From positions 1-64,000 of the forward strand of contig CAUBMI010000004.1 in the NCBI GenBank assembly GCA_958436995.1: a DNA stretch of 64,000 nucleotides, read 5' to 3'. Source of the stretch: an uncultured Collinsella sp. (GTDB taxonomy: Bacteria; Actinomycetota; Coriobacteriia; Coriobacteriales; Coriobacteriaceae). The notes below the pieces were generated by a model. The model was not told where the DNA came from. It ran no database searches and saw only the letters and a program-made list of their open reading frames with translations. This document shows, one piece after another, positions 56,611-64,000 of this stretch (positions are counted from its first letter, which is position 1; every line of letters starts with the position of its first letter). Position numbers and translations under genes: made by a program.

Positions 56611-57405
56611 TTAGTCTTCGTCGTCTTCGAGCGGATCGTAGTCGGAATCGACACCGGCGGCTGCATGGGAACCGTTGAACTTGAAGCCCATGAAGACGAC
56701 AGCCAGGCACACACCGATCAAAGCGACCGCGATGACGGACAGGTTGAGGTAAGCGGCGAGCAGGAAACCGATGAATAGGAACGGAGTCATACCCTTCTTG
56801 ATCATCATGGTGAGCAGCAGGGCCAAGCCGTAGGCGGTCATGATCTTGGTCGAAACGTTAAGACCAGTGGACAGCCACTCGGGAACCATGTTGACGATGG
56901 CCTGAACCAGGTCGGTGCCAACAAAGACGGCCAGGAAGATCGGCAGGAAGTACATGACGGCGTACAGACCGGAGCCGGCGCAGATGTGCATGCGGTAGGC
57001 GGTCTTGAACTTTCCGTTATCGATCGCGCTATCTGCCACATGGGTGAGGGCGGCGATGATGGAACGGAACACGATGCCGAGGAGCTGGCCCAGGACGGCG
57101 ACCGGGATGGCGATCGTCATGGCGGTCTCGGCGGAAGCATCGGTCAGGCACGCAAAGGCAGCGGCCACGATGCCGCCCAGGACCATATCGGGCGGAACGG
57201 CAGCGCCGACCTGCACCAGGCCCATGGACACGAGCTCGACGGCGGCACCGACGGCAAGGCCGGTGGGCACATCGCCCAGCAGCAAACCGACGAGCGTAGC
57301 GCCAACGAGGGGCTGCTCGAAGTTAAGACGACCGAGCAGGCGGGAGTCCCACATGCAGAACACGCCGACGAGGCCGACGAGCACCGCACTGATGAACGTA
57401 TTCAT
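56611..57405 (-). CDS. PTS mannose-family transporter subunit IIC (cluster 2)
   Basis: 264 residues. VFCMWDSRLLGRLNFEQPLVGATLVGLLLGDVPTGLAVGAAVELVSMGLVQVGAAVPPD is the conserved first half, seen here in pieces of the usual helices, and the acidic tail ends DSDYDPLEDDED. AAAGGAGAAGGG precedes the ATG. Tightly spaced between IIAB (36 bases) and IID (13 bases). Confidence 0.93.
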   Translation of the reverse strand: MNTFISAVLVGLVGVFCMWDSRLLGRLNFEQPLVGATLVGLLLGDVPTGLAVGAAVELVSMGLVQVGAAVPPDMVLGGIVAAAFACLTDASAETAMTIAIPVAVLGQLLGIVFRSIIAALTHVADSAIDNGKFKTAYRMHICAGSGLYAVMYFLPIFLAVFVGTDLVQAIVNMVPEWLSTGLNVSTKIMTAYGLALLLTMMIKKGMTPFLFIGFLLAAYLNLSVIAVALIGVCLAVVFMGFKFNGSHAAAGVDSDYDPLEDDED

Positions 57406-57441
57406 ACCCTTCTCCTTTCAGTCAGGCAAACGCCTGGTTGA

Positions 57442-58365
57442 TTACAGCTTGGCGTCGATGTCGACGCTCTGATACGTAGGGGTCTGCTGGACGTAGAGCT
57501 TAATGCCCATGTCGAGCAGCTGGTTGACGTCGGCCTTCTGGGTGGCGTCGAAGAAGACGGAGCTGTCCTTGCCGCCGACCTGCTCGGCACCGTCGTGGTT
57601 GGCGGTGGCGCCCAGGTTGATGGCGTCGAGCTTGTAGCCCTGGCAGAACTGCAGCATCTCGGCAGTGTTGCCAAAGACGAACATGACGCGCTCGCCGAGG
57701 GTGTTGAGCTTGTCCATCTTGGCAAGGGCACGCTCAACGGTGAAGACGTTCAGGCGCACGCCCTGGGGCTTGGCCAGCTTAAGAGCGCCCTTCTTGATGT
57801 CATCGTTGGCGGCAGCGTTGTCGACGACGATGATGCGCTCGGCCTGAACCTTGGTGGTCCAGGTAAAGACGACCTGGCCGTGCAGCAGACGGTAGTCAAG
57901 ACGTGCGAGGACGATCTTGGCGGGACCGGAGCTGTGACGGGACGCCTTGGCCTTCTTGGCGGGAGCCGCGGCGACCTCGACCGGTGCGTTGGGGTTGGTC
58001 AGACCGGTGCGGGCCTCGTTGATGAGGGCCGCGAGCTCGGTGCCCTTGACGGGGGCGGGGCTCATAGCAAGCGTGAGCGCCAGCGGGATGTTGAAACCGC
58101 TGACAACCGTGAACTTCGTGCCGTTCTTGGAAAGCTCGACCATGTTGTTGTTGACCGAGCTACCGAGCATATCGGTTAGCACATACACGGTGTCGTCCGC
58201 GTTGAACGTGGCGATCATAGCCTCAACCTTATTGGTGATGGGCTCCTTGTCGTCACGAGCAAGCGACACGACGTGGACGTTCGACACGTCGCCGAGAACC
58301 ATCTCGAGCGTGTCTTTGGCGCCTGCGGCCAGGCCGCCATGAGATGCGAGAATGATCTGATTCAT
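57442..58365 (-). CDS. PTS mannose-family fused subunit IIAB (cluster 2)
   Basis: 307 residues. The IIA domain (1-125) has phospho-His9 in IILASHGGLAAGAK and VLTDMLGSSVNN. An Ala/Lys/Pro linker (about 126-147) leads to the IIB domain with phospho-His162 in RLDYRLLHGQVVFTW and LDAINLGATANHD. AAAGGAGGAGGCAAG before the ATG is a very strong ribosome site. First gene of IIAB-IIC-IID-SIS. A palindromic operator candidate lies about 30 bases upstream. Confidence 0.94.
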   Translation of the reverse strand: MNQIILASHGGLAAGAKDTLEMVLGDVSNVHVVSLARDDKEPITNKVEAMIATFNADDTVYVLTDMLGSSVNNNMVELSKNGTKFTVVSGFNIPLALTLAMSPAPVKGTELAALINEARTGLTNPNAPVEVAAAPAKKAKASRHSSGPAKIVLARLDYRLLHGQVVFTWTTKVQAERIIVVDNAAANDDIKKGALKLAKPQGVRLNVFTVERALAKMDKLNTLGERVMFVFGNTAEMLQFCQGYKLDAINLGATANHDGAEQVGGKDSSVFFDATQKADVNQLLDMGIKLYVQQTPTYQSVDIDAKL

Positions 58366-58394
58366 CTTGCCTCCTCCTTTTCGTTATGGTCATT

Positions 58395-58411
58395 ATAACG
58401 TCTTATACGTT
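58395..58411. promoter_or_regulatory. Palindromic GntR operator candidate before PTS IIAB
   Basis: AACGT-CTTAT-ACGTT is a perfect 5-bp inverted repeat inside AT-rich promoter DNA. It shares ATAACGTCTT with the site upstream of the GntR gene at 52337. Confidence 0.5.
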
Positions 58412-58569
58412 GCTTATATTGATAATTAGTATATAAACCGTTCGCGGGTGAAAAACGACCGTTGGCGGGTTTAACGCAATCGAAACGATGGTCTTGGGTA
58501 GGTCGGCGCTGGCTAGGCGCCGCCCGATCAAACGCCGGGCGCTACCTGCTCAAACACACCGCCAATCCC

Positions 58570-59652
58570 CTATCGCACGAAGTACCAGGGGCTTTCCTGC
58601 ACGGTGGGCTCCAGCGCAATGCCCGTGCGCTCGCGGAAGAGATCCATGTCCTGCGATTTCTCCGTCCACCACGCGTTGGGCTTAAAGGTCATGCTCTCAA
58701 CGACATGGCCGACAAACACACTGTTGCGCAGCTTGGAAAAGTCGGTGTTCATAATCACGATGGACGCGAGCACCAAAACGATGCCCAGAACTTTGATCGC
58801 GCCGGCGGGCTCGGCGTAGACACCAATGCCCAGCAGTACGGTGACGACTGTCTCGAATGACATTACGACGGGAACTTTCGACGTCTCGAGCCCCATGGAC
58901 AGACCCTGCATATATAAGATGTAAGCCACGGCTGTGGGGATGAGTCCAAAGCCAAGGAACAGCAGCAGCAGCTGTGGCGACATTGCCGCGGCGACATCCG
59001 GCCACGGAGCCGCGATAGCTGCCATAACCGCACCGCCAAAAACAAAGCCCCAAAACGTGACAGCCAGCGGGTGGACCGTCTTGGTTGCTATCCGGCTAAA
59101 CACCGCGAGCGACGCACCACAAAGGCCTGCAATCACGCCCGACGTGACGCCCCAAACCGAAAAATGAAAACCGGAAAGGTCGCCATTGGTCACCGCAAGC
59201 ACACAGCCAACGATGTTAAAGACAATGGCAACGAGCTTGTTGAGGGTCACGTCCTCGCGATAAAGGACGCGGCCGAGCGCGACGCCAAACACCGGCGACG
59301 TGTAGAGCAGCACCGATGCCGTGGACATGCCCACCTCGCGCATGCACTCGTAATAGCAGGTGTTGGCGGCAGCCAAACCGACGATACCGACAAGCGCGCA
59401 GGAAACAAGCTCTTTAGGGCTTGCCTTGAACAGGGTCAGCGGACCCTGAACCACGGTAGACCCCTCACCCGGACGGCAGCCCATAAACATCAGGACCGGC
59501 GCCAAGATAAGCGCTCCGACCAACAAGCGAAAGGCAGCCATGCTCTGGGATGAAACGCCCATGGCCGAGATGCCGTTTACAAAGATTCCGATGCTGCCCC
59601 ACATAAGCGCGGCGATCAGCACCAGCACATAGCCCAGATTGCTCCTCTTCAA
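58570..59652 (-). CDS. EamA/DMT-family transporter
   Basis: 360 residues from TTG 59650-59652, chosen because GAGGAGG lies six bases upstream. The in-frame ATG at 59688 has no ribosome site and would add 12 residues. Ten TMs in two EamA repeats: YVLVLIAALMWGSIGIFVNGISAMG and WGVTSGVIAGLCGASLAVFSRIA start them. The hydrophilic C-terminus of about 45 residues is longer than usual. It lies between the SIS gene at 59940 and the cluster 2 PTS operon, so it may export a by-product such as the amino acid freed from an Amadori compound (speculative). Confidence 0.85.
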   Translation of the reverse strand: MKRSNLGYVLVLIAALMWGSIGIFVNGISAMGVSSQSMAAFRLLVGALILAPVLMFMGCRPGEGSTVVQGPLTLFKASPKELVSCALVGIVGLAAANTCYYECMREVGMSTASVLLYTSPVFGVALGRVLYREDVTLNKLVAIVFNIVGCVLAVTNGDLSGFHFSVWGVTSGVIAGLCGASLAVFSRIATKTVHPLAVTFWGFVFGGAVMAAIAAPWPDVAAAMSPQLLLLFLGFGLIPTAVAYILYMQGLSMGLETSKVPVVMSFETVVTVLLGIGVYAEPAGAIKVLGIVLVLASIVIMNTDFSKLRNSVFVGHVVESMTFKPNAWWTEKSQDMDLFRERTGIALEPTVQESPWYFVR

Positions 59653-59756
59653 CGCAGCCTCCTCAGTATTATTTCCAATATGTTTCATGCTACGTTATAG
59701 TCGTTATATACATTTTTCAAGGCACAAATCGGCGAACGGGAAATCTCTCGACACAA

Positions 59757-59829
59757 GGAGTGTCCCCAACTGCCGGCACAAAAGGAACATCCCTAACTGC
59801 CGGCAGAAAGGGAACGTCCCCAAGTGCCG
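59757..59829. repeat. GTCCCC/CTGCCGGCA repeat
   Basis: GTGTCCCCAACTGCCGGCA, AAAAGGAACATCCCTAACTG, CCGGCAGAAAGG and GAACGTCCCCAAGTGCCG: three alternating units of TCCC-AACTGCCGGCA. The first two match the reverse complement of 9801-9850. Confidence 0.6.
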
Positions 59830-59836
59830 CTCTAGC

Positions 59837-59903
59837 AGTTGCGGTGAAATAGTTCTCAAACAGAGGCTTCACACTCCCAAACAGGAACTATTCCACCGCA
59901 ACT
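59837..59903. repeat. 67-bp hairpin with 19-bp arms
   Basis: AGTTGCGGTGAAATAGTTC pairs with GAACTATTCCACCGCAACT with one mismatch around a 29-base loop. It lies 37 bases after the SIS stop codon and may protect that 3' end. Confidence 0.6.
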
Positions 59904-59939
59904 CATGAGGGGTATTGGGCTGTTAGGCCGCTCTATCCC

Positions 59940-60932
59940 TTAGTAATCCAGCTTCCACATGTAACGGCGCGTCATGTAGTCCTTGTGGGTGACGGCGGAG
60001 AGCGCACGCATGTAGACGTTGTTGAGGATCGGGGCAAAGATCAGGTGGTTGAAGTACTCGCTCACGCTGTCCTTGATGTCGTTGAGGCCGAGCTCCTTGG
60101 CGTCGAGCTGGTAGACGCGCTCACCACCGTACTGGTTGACAAAGCGAATGCCGCGCTCGTCGTTGCAGCGGCTGCGGCCGACGCTGATGAGCTGGAACAG
60201 CGAGGTACGCTTGTCCAGGATCTCGAAGGGACCGTGGAAGAAGTCGCAGGTGTTGATGGTGCAGGAGTCGATCTGCAGCATCTCCTGCACGTTGCAGATG
60301 CTAAAGACGTAGGCGGCACCAAAGAGCGGGCCCTGAGCCATAACGTTGATGCAGGGCTTGTCGGCGTTCTGCTCGGCCCACTTGGCAGCGAGCGGACGGG
60401 TGTACTCGACAGCCTTGCGATAGATGGGGTCGACCAAGTCGAAGGCGGCCATAGCGGCCTCGTACTCGGCATAGCCCTCGGTCTGCTGCGTAAGCTCCAT
60501 AGCAATCATGGTCACGACGGCGGAGTTGGTGCGGCCCATGCAGGACTCGTCGACGGCCAGGCTGTCGTACTGGATCTTGTAGTCGCAGACCTCGGTGAGG
60601 CCGGACTCGTCGACATAGATGGCGATGGTGCTGGCGCCGTGGTTCTTGGCGACCTGGGCGGCGACGATGGTCTCCTTGGTGCCGCGCATGGACACGACGA
60701 CGGCCAGGGTGTTCTCGTTGACGTAGGCAGGCGTGGCGTGCACGAACTCGTTGCTGGTGTAGCTGGAGCTCACGACCTGCGTGGCCTCGTGCTCCATAAA
60801 GTACTGGGCAGGATAGTTGCCGCCGTTGGATCCACCGGCGCCAATCCACACGACGCGCTTGATGCCGCCCTTGTCTGCCTTGTCAGCCAAAACCTGGGAG
60901 ACGACGTCCTTAACCTGTTCCTGAGTAGTCAT
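59940..60932 (-). CDS. SIS-domain sugar isomerase/deglycase (fourth paralog)
   Basis: 330 residues. First SIS half: RVVWIGAGGSNGGNYPAQYFM and VVSMRGTKETIVAAQVAKNHGAS; note MRGTKET where the paralogs have SxGxTxE, a changed phosphate loop. Second half: INVMAQGPLFGAAYVFSICNVQEMLQ and INTCDFFHGPFEILDK. It ends KDYMTRRYMWKLDY. It is most diverged in the substrate loops, so it may act on a different sugar conjugate. Divergent from the GntR gene at 61138, with shared operator repeats between. Confidence 0.82.
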   Translation of the reverse strand: MTTQEQVKDVVSQVLADKADKGGIKRVVWIGAGGSNGGNYPAQYFMEHEATQVVSSSYTSNEFVHATPAYVNENTLAVVVSMRGTKETIVAAQVAKNHGASTIAIYVDESGLTEVCDYKIQYDSLAVDESCMGRTNSAVVTMIAMELTQQTEGYAEYEAAMAAFDLVDPIYRKAVEYTRPLAAKWAEQNADKPCINVMAQGPLFGAAYVFSICNVQEMLQIDSCTINTCDFFHGPFEILDKRTSLFQLISVGRSRCNDERGIRFVNQYGGERVYQLDAKELGLNDIKDSVSEYFNHLIFAPILNNVYMRALSAVTHKDYMTRRYMWKLDY

Positions 60933-60970
60933 CGTGCATCAGCCTTTCTTCTCGTTTGATGCTCTCGATG

Positions 60971-61017
60971 GCATACAAGTTACATACATGTTTTGGTTAT
61001 GTCGACTAGTTGTATGC
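60971..61017. promoter_or_regulatory. GCATACAAGTT operator-like repeats, distal site
   Basis: GCATACAAGTTACATACA at 60971-60988, and its inverted half AGTTGTATGC at 61008-61017. They sit about 40-85 bases upstream of the SIS start at 60932 and should overlap its promoter. Confidence 0.6.
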
Positions 61018-61109
61018 TATATTTGTCTTAGAAATTTTGCTGGTAAAGTTTTCGGCAAGCCATTACCAGCGGTTTTGTTGTCATGTTGGATACATGCTTG
61101 GTTCTGTAA

Positions 61110-61131
61110 GCATACAAGTTAGATACAGGTT
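61110..61131. promoter_or_regulatory. GCATACAAGTT operator-like repeat, proximal site
   Basis: GCATACAAGTTAGATACAGG, 19 of the 22 bases identical to the site at 60971, directly before the start codon of the GntR gene. Position and repeat suit autorepression with looping to the distal site. Confidence 0.6.
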
Positions 61132-61137
61132 GTTCGC

Positions 61138-61860
61138 ATGAGCACTTCGTCGAAAAAGAACTTGACCCAATACGAGCGTCTGGCGGCAACGCTTCGCGAC
61201 CGCATTGCCGCCGGCACCTACGCCCGCGGAGATAAACTGCCGTCCGAGATGGAACTCATGGACGAATCGGGCCTGTCGCGCAGCACCGTGCGCCATGCCC
61301 TTAAGGTGCTTGTTGACGAGGGCCTGATTCGAACCGAGCGCGGGCGCGGCGCCTTTGTGGCCGACACACCGGCGCTCCACGAGAACAACCTGGTGTTTTC
61401 GAGCTATACCAAGCAGGTCGAAGGCCAGGGCATGAAGCCCACCACGCGCACGGTGGACTCGGGCTTTGCCAAAGCAATGGGCAGCGTGGCCAAGTTCTTT
61501 GACGCTAGCGTGGGCAGCAAGCTTGTCAAACTTGTCCGCCTGCGTTACCTGGACGATGCGCCACTGTGCCTGGAGACCACCTATTTGCCGCCATGCTTTG
61601 GGTCGCTCATCGATCGCGATATCAACGGTTCGCTCTACGCCACGCTGCGCCAGGAGTTCCATCGCGCGCCGGCGCAGGGGCATAAGACCTTTGAGGTGTG
61701 CTATGCGTCGCAAAACGAGGCATTTTTGCTCAACGTCGAGCGCGGGCAGGCGCTAATCCTAATCACCGACTACGTCTACGACACCGACGGCCGTCCGCTC
61801 CATGTCTCCAAGCGTATCCAGCGCACCGACCGCGCCAAATACACCGAGCCCATCGGCTAA
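61138..61860 (+). CDS. GntR/HutC-family transcriptional regulator
   Basis: 240 residues. Winged helix: TQYERLAATLRDRIAAGTYARGDKLPSEMELMDESGLSRSTVRHALKVL, wing RTERGRGAFV. The UTRA domain includes TTYLPPCFGSLIDRDI and ends HVSKRIQRTDRAKYTEPIG. Different in sequence from the two GntR proteins at 48607 and 51618. It probably represses itself and the divergent SIS gene through the GCATACAAGTT sites. Its ribosome site is weak and embedded in the operator. Its stop codon touches a CCTGTCCC repeat. Confidence 0.9.
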   Translation: MSTSSKKNLTQYERLAATLRDRIAAGTYARGDKLPSEMELMDESGLSRSTVRHALKVLVDEGLIRTERGRGAFVADTPALHENNLVFSSYTKQVEGQGMKPTTRTVDSGFAKAMGSVAKFFDASVGSKLVKLVRLRYLDDAPLCLETTYLPPCFGSLIDRDINGSLYATLRQEFHRAPAQGHKTFEVCYASQNEAFLLNVERGQALILITDYVYDTDGRPLHVSKRIQRTDRAKYTEPIG

Positions 61861-61897
61861 CCTGCCAAAATAAACCTGTCCCTAAATGGTAGGTTTA
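61859..61897. repeat. CCTGTCCC hairpin repeat, third copy
   Basis: AACCTGCCAAAATAAACCTG, TCCC, TAAATGGTAGGTTTAGG. Same block as 42968-43012. It supplies the end of the GntR stop codon and the last residues of the convergent GNAT gene. Confidence 0.65.
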
Positions 61898-62472
61898 GGA
61901 AGGTCGGGGAACCAGGTTGGTTTGGGCTGGTTGGGGGTGCGCTCGGCCAGGACCAGCTCCATCCAGCACATGTCGTACCAGCGGTCGAACTTTTGGGCAC
62001 AGCGGTCGAAAGCACCCACCAAGCGATATCCCATATGGGCATGGAAGTCCTGGCTGTTGTGCGTTAGATACTCGTCGTCCTTGTCGTGCGGCACGGCGAT
62101 GAGCGCGCACATGTTGGTGATGCCCATCGCGATCAGGCACTGCTTGAGCGCATCGTGCAGCTTGCGGCCCAGCCCGCCGTGGCGCACGTCGCGTGCCAGG
62201 TAAATCGACGTCTCGACCGACCAGTCGTATGCCTCGCGGCTGTTGAGCGGACTCGCATAGGCATAGCCTACCGGACGCCCGTCCAGCTCCATCACCAGAT
62301 ACGGATAGCGCTTGAGCGTACGCTCGATGCGCCCGGCGAACTCCTCAACGCTCGGCACCTCGTATTCGCAGGTAATCGCCGTCTGGCGCACATACGGCTC
62401 ATAGATGGCAAGCAACGCCGGCACGTCTTCGGGCGTCGCCAGGCGAATCGCCGGCTCGGACATCTCGGTCAT
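61882..62472 (-). CDS. GNAT-family N-acetyltransferase (phosphinothricin/methionine sulfoximine type)
   Basis: 196 residues from ATG 62470-62472 with AGAAGGG upstream. IRLATPEDVPALLAIYEPYVRQTAITCEYEVPSVEEFAGRI is characteristic of the Pat/YncA group. The acetyl-CoA loop is LARDVRHGGLGRKLHDAL (Q/RxxGxG type), then NMCALIAVPHDKDDEYLTHNSQDFHAHMGY. It acetylates a small amine. The final residues are encoded by a repeat element, which suggests the original 3' end was altered by its insertion. Confidence 0.88.
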   Translation of the reverse strand: MTEMSEPAIRLATPEDVPALLAIYEPYVRQTAITCEYEVPSVEEFAGRIERTLKRYPYLVMELDGRPVGYAYASPLNSREAYDWSVETSIYLARDVRHGGLGRKLHDALKQCLIAMGITNMCALIAVPHDKDDEYLTHNSQDFHAHMGYRLVGAFDRCAQKFDRWYDMCWMELVLAERTPNQPKPTWFPDLPKPTI

Positions 62473-62549
62473 ACAACCCTTCTCTCTCAAAAACAAAGGC
62501 CGCCTTGCGCCAAACCCAGCGCAAGGCGGCCCCTCGTCATTACATCAGG

Positions 62550-63575
62550 CTACAGGACAGCCGCCAGCGCGTCGATGTCCTCCTGCGTCGTGGCCCAGCT
62601 GGTGCAAAAGCGCACCACCGTGTGGGTATCGTCGTACTTTTCCCAGTACTCGATCGCCGCATGCTCGCGAATGCGGGCCATGTCCTCGTTGGGCAGAATC
62701 ACAAACTGCTGGTTTGTGGGCGTCTCCAAAAAGAACTGGTAGCCACGCTCGTGCAGCACACAACGCAGCGCCTGGGCCGTCTGAATCGCCTGTCGGCCAA
62801 TCTCAAAATACAGGCCATCGGTAAAGAGCGCCTCAAACTGCACGCCCGTCAGGCGGCCCTTGGCCAACAGCGCGCCGTGCTGCTTAATACGCGGAATGGG
62901 ATGCGCCGAAGCGTGCATGCCGCAGAACACCACAGCCTCGCCGCAAAGCGCGCCGCACTTGGTGCCGCCGATGTAGAACACGTCGCACAGCTGCGCCAGC
63001 TCGGGCAGGGTAATGTCGCACTCATCGGCCGCCAGTGCATAGGCCAGACGAGCACCGTCCACAAACAGCGGAATCTCGCGCTTCTGGCACACCGCGTGAA
63101 TCGCCGCGAGCTCGGCCTTGGAGTACAGCGTGCCGTACTCGGTCGATAGACTCACGTACACGGCGCCCGGGAACACCGTGTGCTCGTAGCTCTCGTTTTC
63201 GTAGAACACCTGGATATAGTTCTCGAGATCCTCGGCGTGCATCTTGCCCTCGTAGCCGGGGATGGTGAGCACCTTGTGGCCGCCAAACTCGATGGCGCCC
63301 GCCTCGTGGCAAGCGACATGGCCGGTCTCGGCGGCAACGACGCCCTCGTAGGGCGCGAGCAGCATGTCAATCACCGTCGCGTTGGCCTGCGTGCCGCCCA
63401 CCAGCAAGAACACGTCGGCATCAGGGGCCTGACAGGCCTCGCGAATCAGCTGCTTGGCACGCTCGGTGTGCGCATCGGTACCGTAGCCGGGCTGCGGCTC
63501 CATGTTGGTATCGACGAGCGCCTGCAGCACTGCCGGATGAGCACCGTGGGAATAGTCGTTGTTGAACGCGAGCAT
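62550..63575 (-). CDS. Low-specificity threonine aldolase family (beta-eliminating lyase fold)
   Basis: 341 residues. NDYSHGAHPAVLQAL at the start, GYGTDAHTERAK, FLLVGGTQANATVIDMLL, and HEAGAIEFGGHKVLTI are family motifs. VDGARLAYAL binds the PLP pyridine N via Asp, and the Schiff-base Lys is in VFYIGGTKCGALCGEAVVF at about residue 205. PLP enzyme that cleaves threonine or allo-threonine to glycine and acetaldehyde; related members may act on other beta-hydroxy amino acids. AGAGAGGATTGCC precedes the ATG. Single gene. Confidence 0.9.
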   Translation of the reverse strand: MLAFNNDYSHGAHPAVLQALVDTNMEPQPGYGTDAHTERAKQLIREACQAPDADVFLLVGGTQANATVIDMLLAPYEGVVAAETGHVACHEAGAIEFGGHKVLTIPGYEGKMHAEDLENYIQVFYENESYEHTVFPGAVYVSLSTEYGTLYSKAELAAIHAVCQKREIPLFVDGARLAYALAADECDITLPELAQLCDVFYIGGTKCGALCGEAVVFCGMHASAHPIPRIKQHGALLAKGRLTGVQFEALFTDGLYFEIGRQAIQTAQALRCVLHERGYQFFLETPTNQQFVILPNEDMARIREHAAIEYWEKYDDTHTVVRFCTSWATTQEDIDALAAVL

Positions 63576-63620
63576 GGCAATCCTCTCTAGCCGGGCATGG
63601 GCCCGATGATTTAAACGCCG

Positions 63621-64000
63621 CTATTGTACGCCGCCCGGATAGGCAATGCGCGCGGCAAGGCACTCAAGTGCCAGCACCAGGGCAAAGCCGCAGCTCACGT
63701 CAGTCAAAAAGTGCGCACCGATCACAATGCGGCCAAAGGCGACGAGCGCCGCAACCGCAGCCGCCGTCCAAAAGACCACGCGACGGCGCGACGGCTTTTC
63801 CTTAAAGGACGCCGCAGGAAGCCCGGCAAGCATAAGACCGATCGCCGCGTGCGCCGTGTGTCCGCTCGCAAACGACTTAAAGCCGTCCTTGATTACGCCG
63901 GCCGCAATATAGCTCCACTTGTCGGGGTTGCCAATCACCCACCACGGCTGAAAATTGAGCCCCGGCGTGACCTCGATCACGCGCATGCGCGGGCGCGACC
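63621..64000 (-). CDS. PAP2-family phosphatase (partial at the right edge)
   Basis: The visible 126 residues carry the PAP2 motifs KSFASGHTAHA (SGH) and GRIVIGAHFLTDV (the last His-Asp motif) with hydrophobic helices between. The frame stays open past the ATG at 63986 to the window edge and the first motif (KxxxxxxRP) is missing, so the gene continues outside. Membrane enzyme that removes phosphate from lipids such as phosphatidic acid or undecaprenyl diphosphate. Confidence 0.85.
   Translation of the reverse strand, partial: SRPRMRVIEVTPGLNFQPWWVIGNPDKWSYIAAGVIKDGFKSFASGHTAHAAIGLMLAGLPAASFKEKPSRRRVVFWTAAAVAALVAFGRIVIGAHFLTDVSCGFALVLALECLAARIAYPGGVQ

Larger units (their letters stand above)
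59689..59939. other. Intergenic region with hairpin repeats
   Basis: 251 bases. It starts with ACGTTATAGTCGTTATAT promoter-like DNA, followed by the GGGGACAG-type repeat (59757-59829) and a 67-bp hairpin (59837-59903). No gene. Confidence 0.5.

Overview
The window reads as chromosomal DNA from a high-GC Gram-positive gut anaerobe of the Coriobacteriia, most likely Collinsella or a close relative. That placement is inference. It rests on about 60% GC, several mannose-family PTS loci paired with SIS-domain sugar isomerases, DUF559-type nuclease genes of a kind I associate with Coriobacteriia, a fused EIIAB protein, and many short hairpin repeats between genes. About 57 genes are supported, most on the minus strand.

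Layout. 1-4 kb: a Zn-dependent phospholipase C-like protein and a cobalt/nickel ECF transporter (cbiM-cbiQ-cbiO). 4-8.2 kb: pheS-pheT behind a T-box leader, with long palindromes between pheS and pheT and after pheT. 8.2-15 kb: M32 carboxypeptidase, glmM, a DUF4012 membrane protein, and an EamA exporter. 15.1-24.1 kb: an eight-gene minus-strand operon holding four small exported proteins with SipW-type (TasA/camelysin-like) signals, two SipW-type signal peptidases, a membrane-anchored McrB-like AAA+ ATPase, and a DUF2357-like protein with a very long Ala-rich coiled coil. 24.4-28.6 kb: tRNA-Val, a 180-bp inverted repeat, and a run of nuclease-like and zinc-finger genes. 28.7-33.4 kb: a second surface-protein locus with two more SipW-type exported proteins, a membrane protein sharing their C-terminal motif, and a PilZ (c-di-GMP receptor) protein.

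33.9-38.7 kb: a mannose-family PTS with an SIS isomerase and a GntR repressor. 39-47.4 kb: M16C protease, hicAB toxin-antitoxin, 5-formyl-THF cyclo-ligase, an AbiEi/DUF559-like protein, metA, and an L-2-hydroxyacid dehydrogenase. 47.5-61.9 kb: three more SIS isomerases, three GntR regulators, recQ, a YitT protein, a HAD phosphatase, a second complete PTS (IIAB, IIC, IID) and an EamA transporter. The set looks like uptake and cleavage of phosphorylated amino sugars or Amadori (fructosamine) compounds. 61.9-64 kb: GNAT, a threonine aldolase-like enzyme, and a truncated PAP2 phosphatase.

Most interesting: (i) the 15.1-24.1 kb operon together with the 28.7-33.4 kb locus, which looks like a surface-fibre export and assembly system combining dedicated signal peptidases with an McrBC-like ATPase pair, possibly c-di-GMP responsive; (ii) a dispersed repeat family whose core is a 64-bp palindrome of constant length, flanked by TCCACGCTC motifs at alternating 29- and 22-bp steps; (iii) several other hairpin repeat families, one pair of which brackets hicAB with compensatory stem changes.
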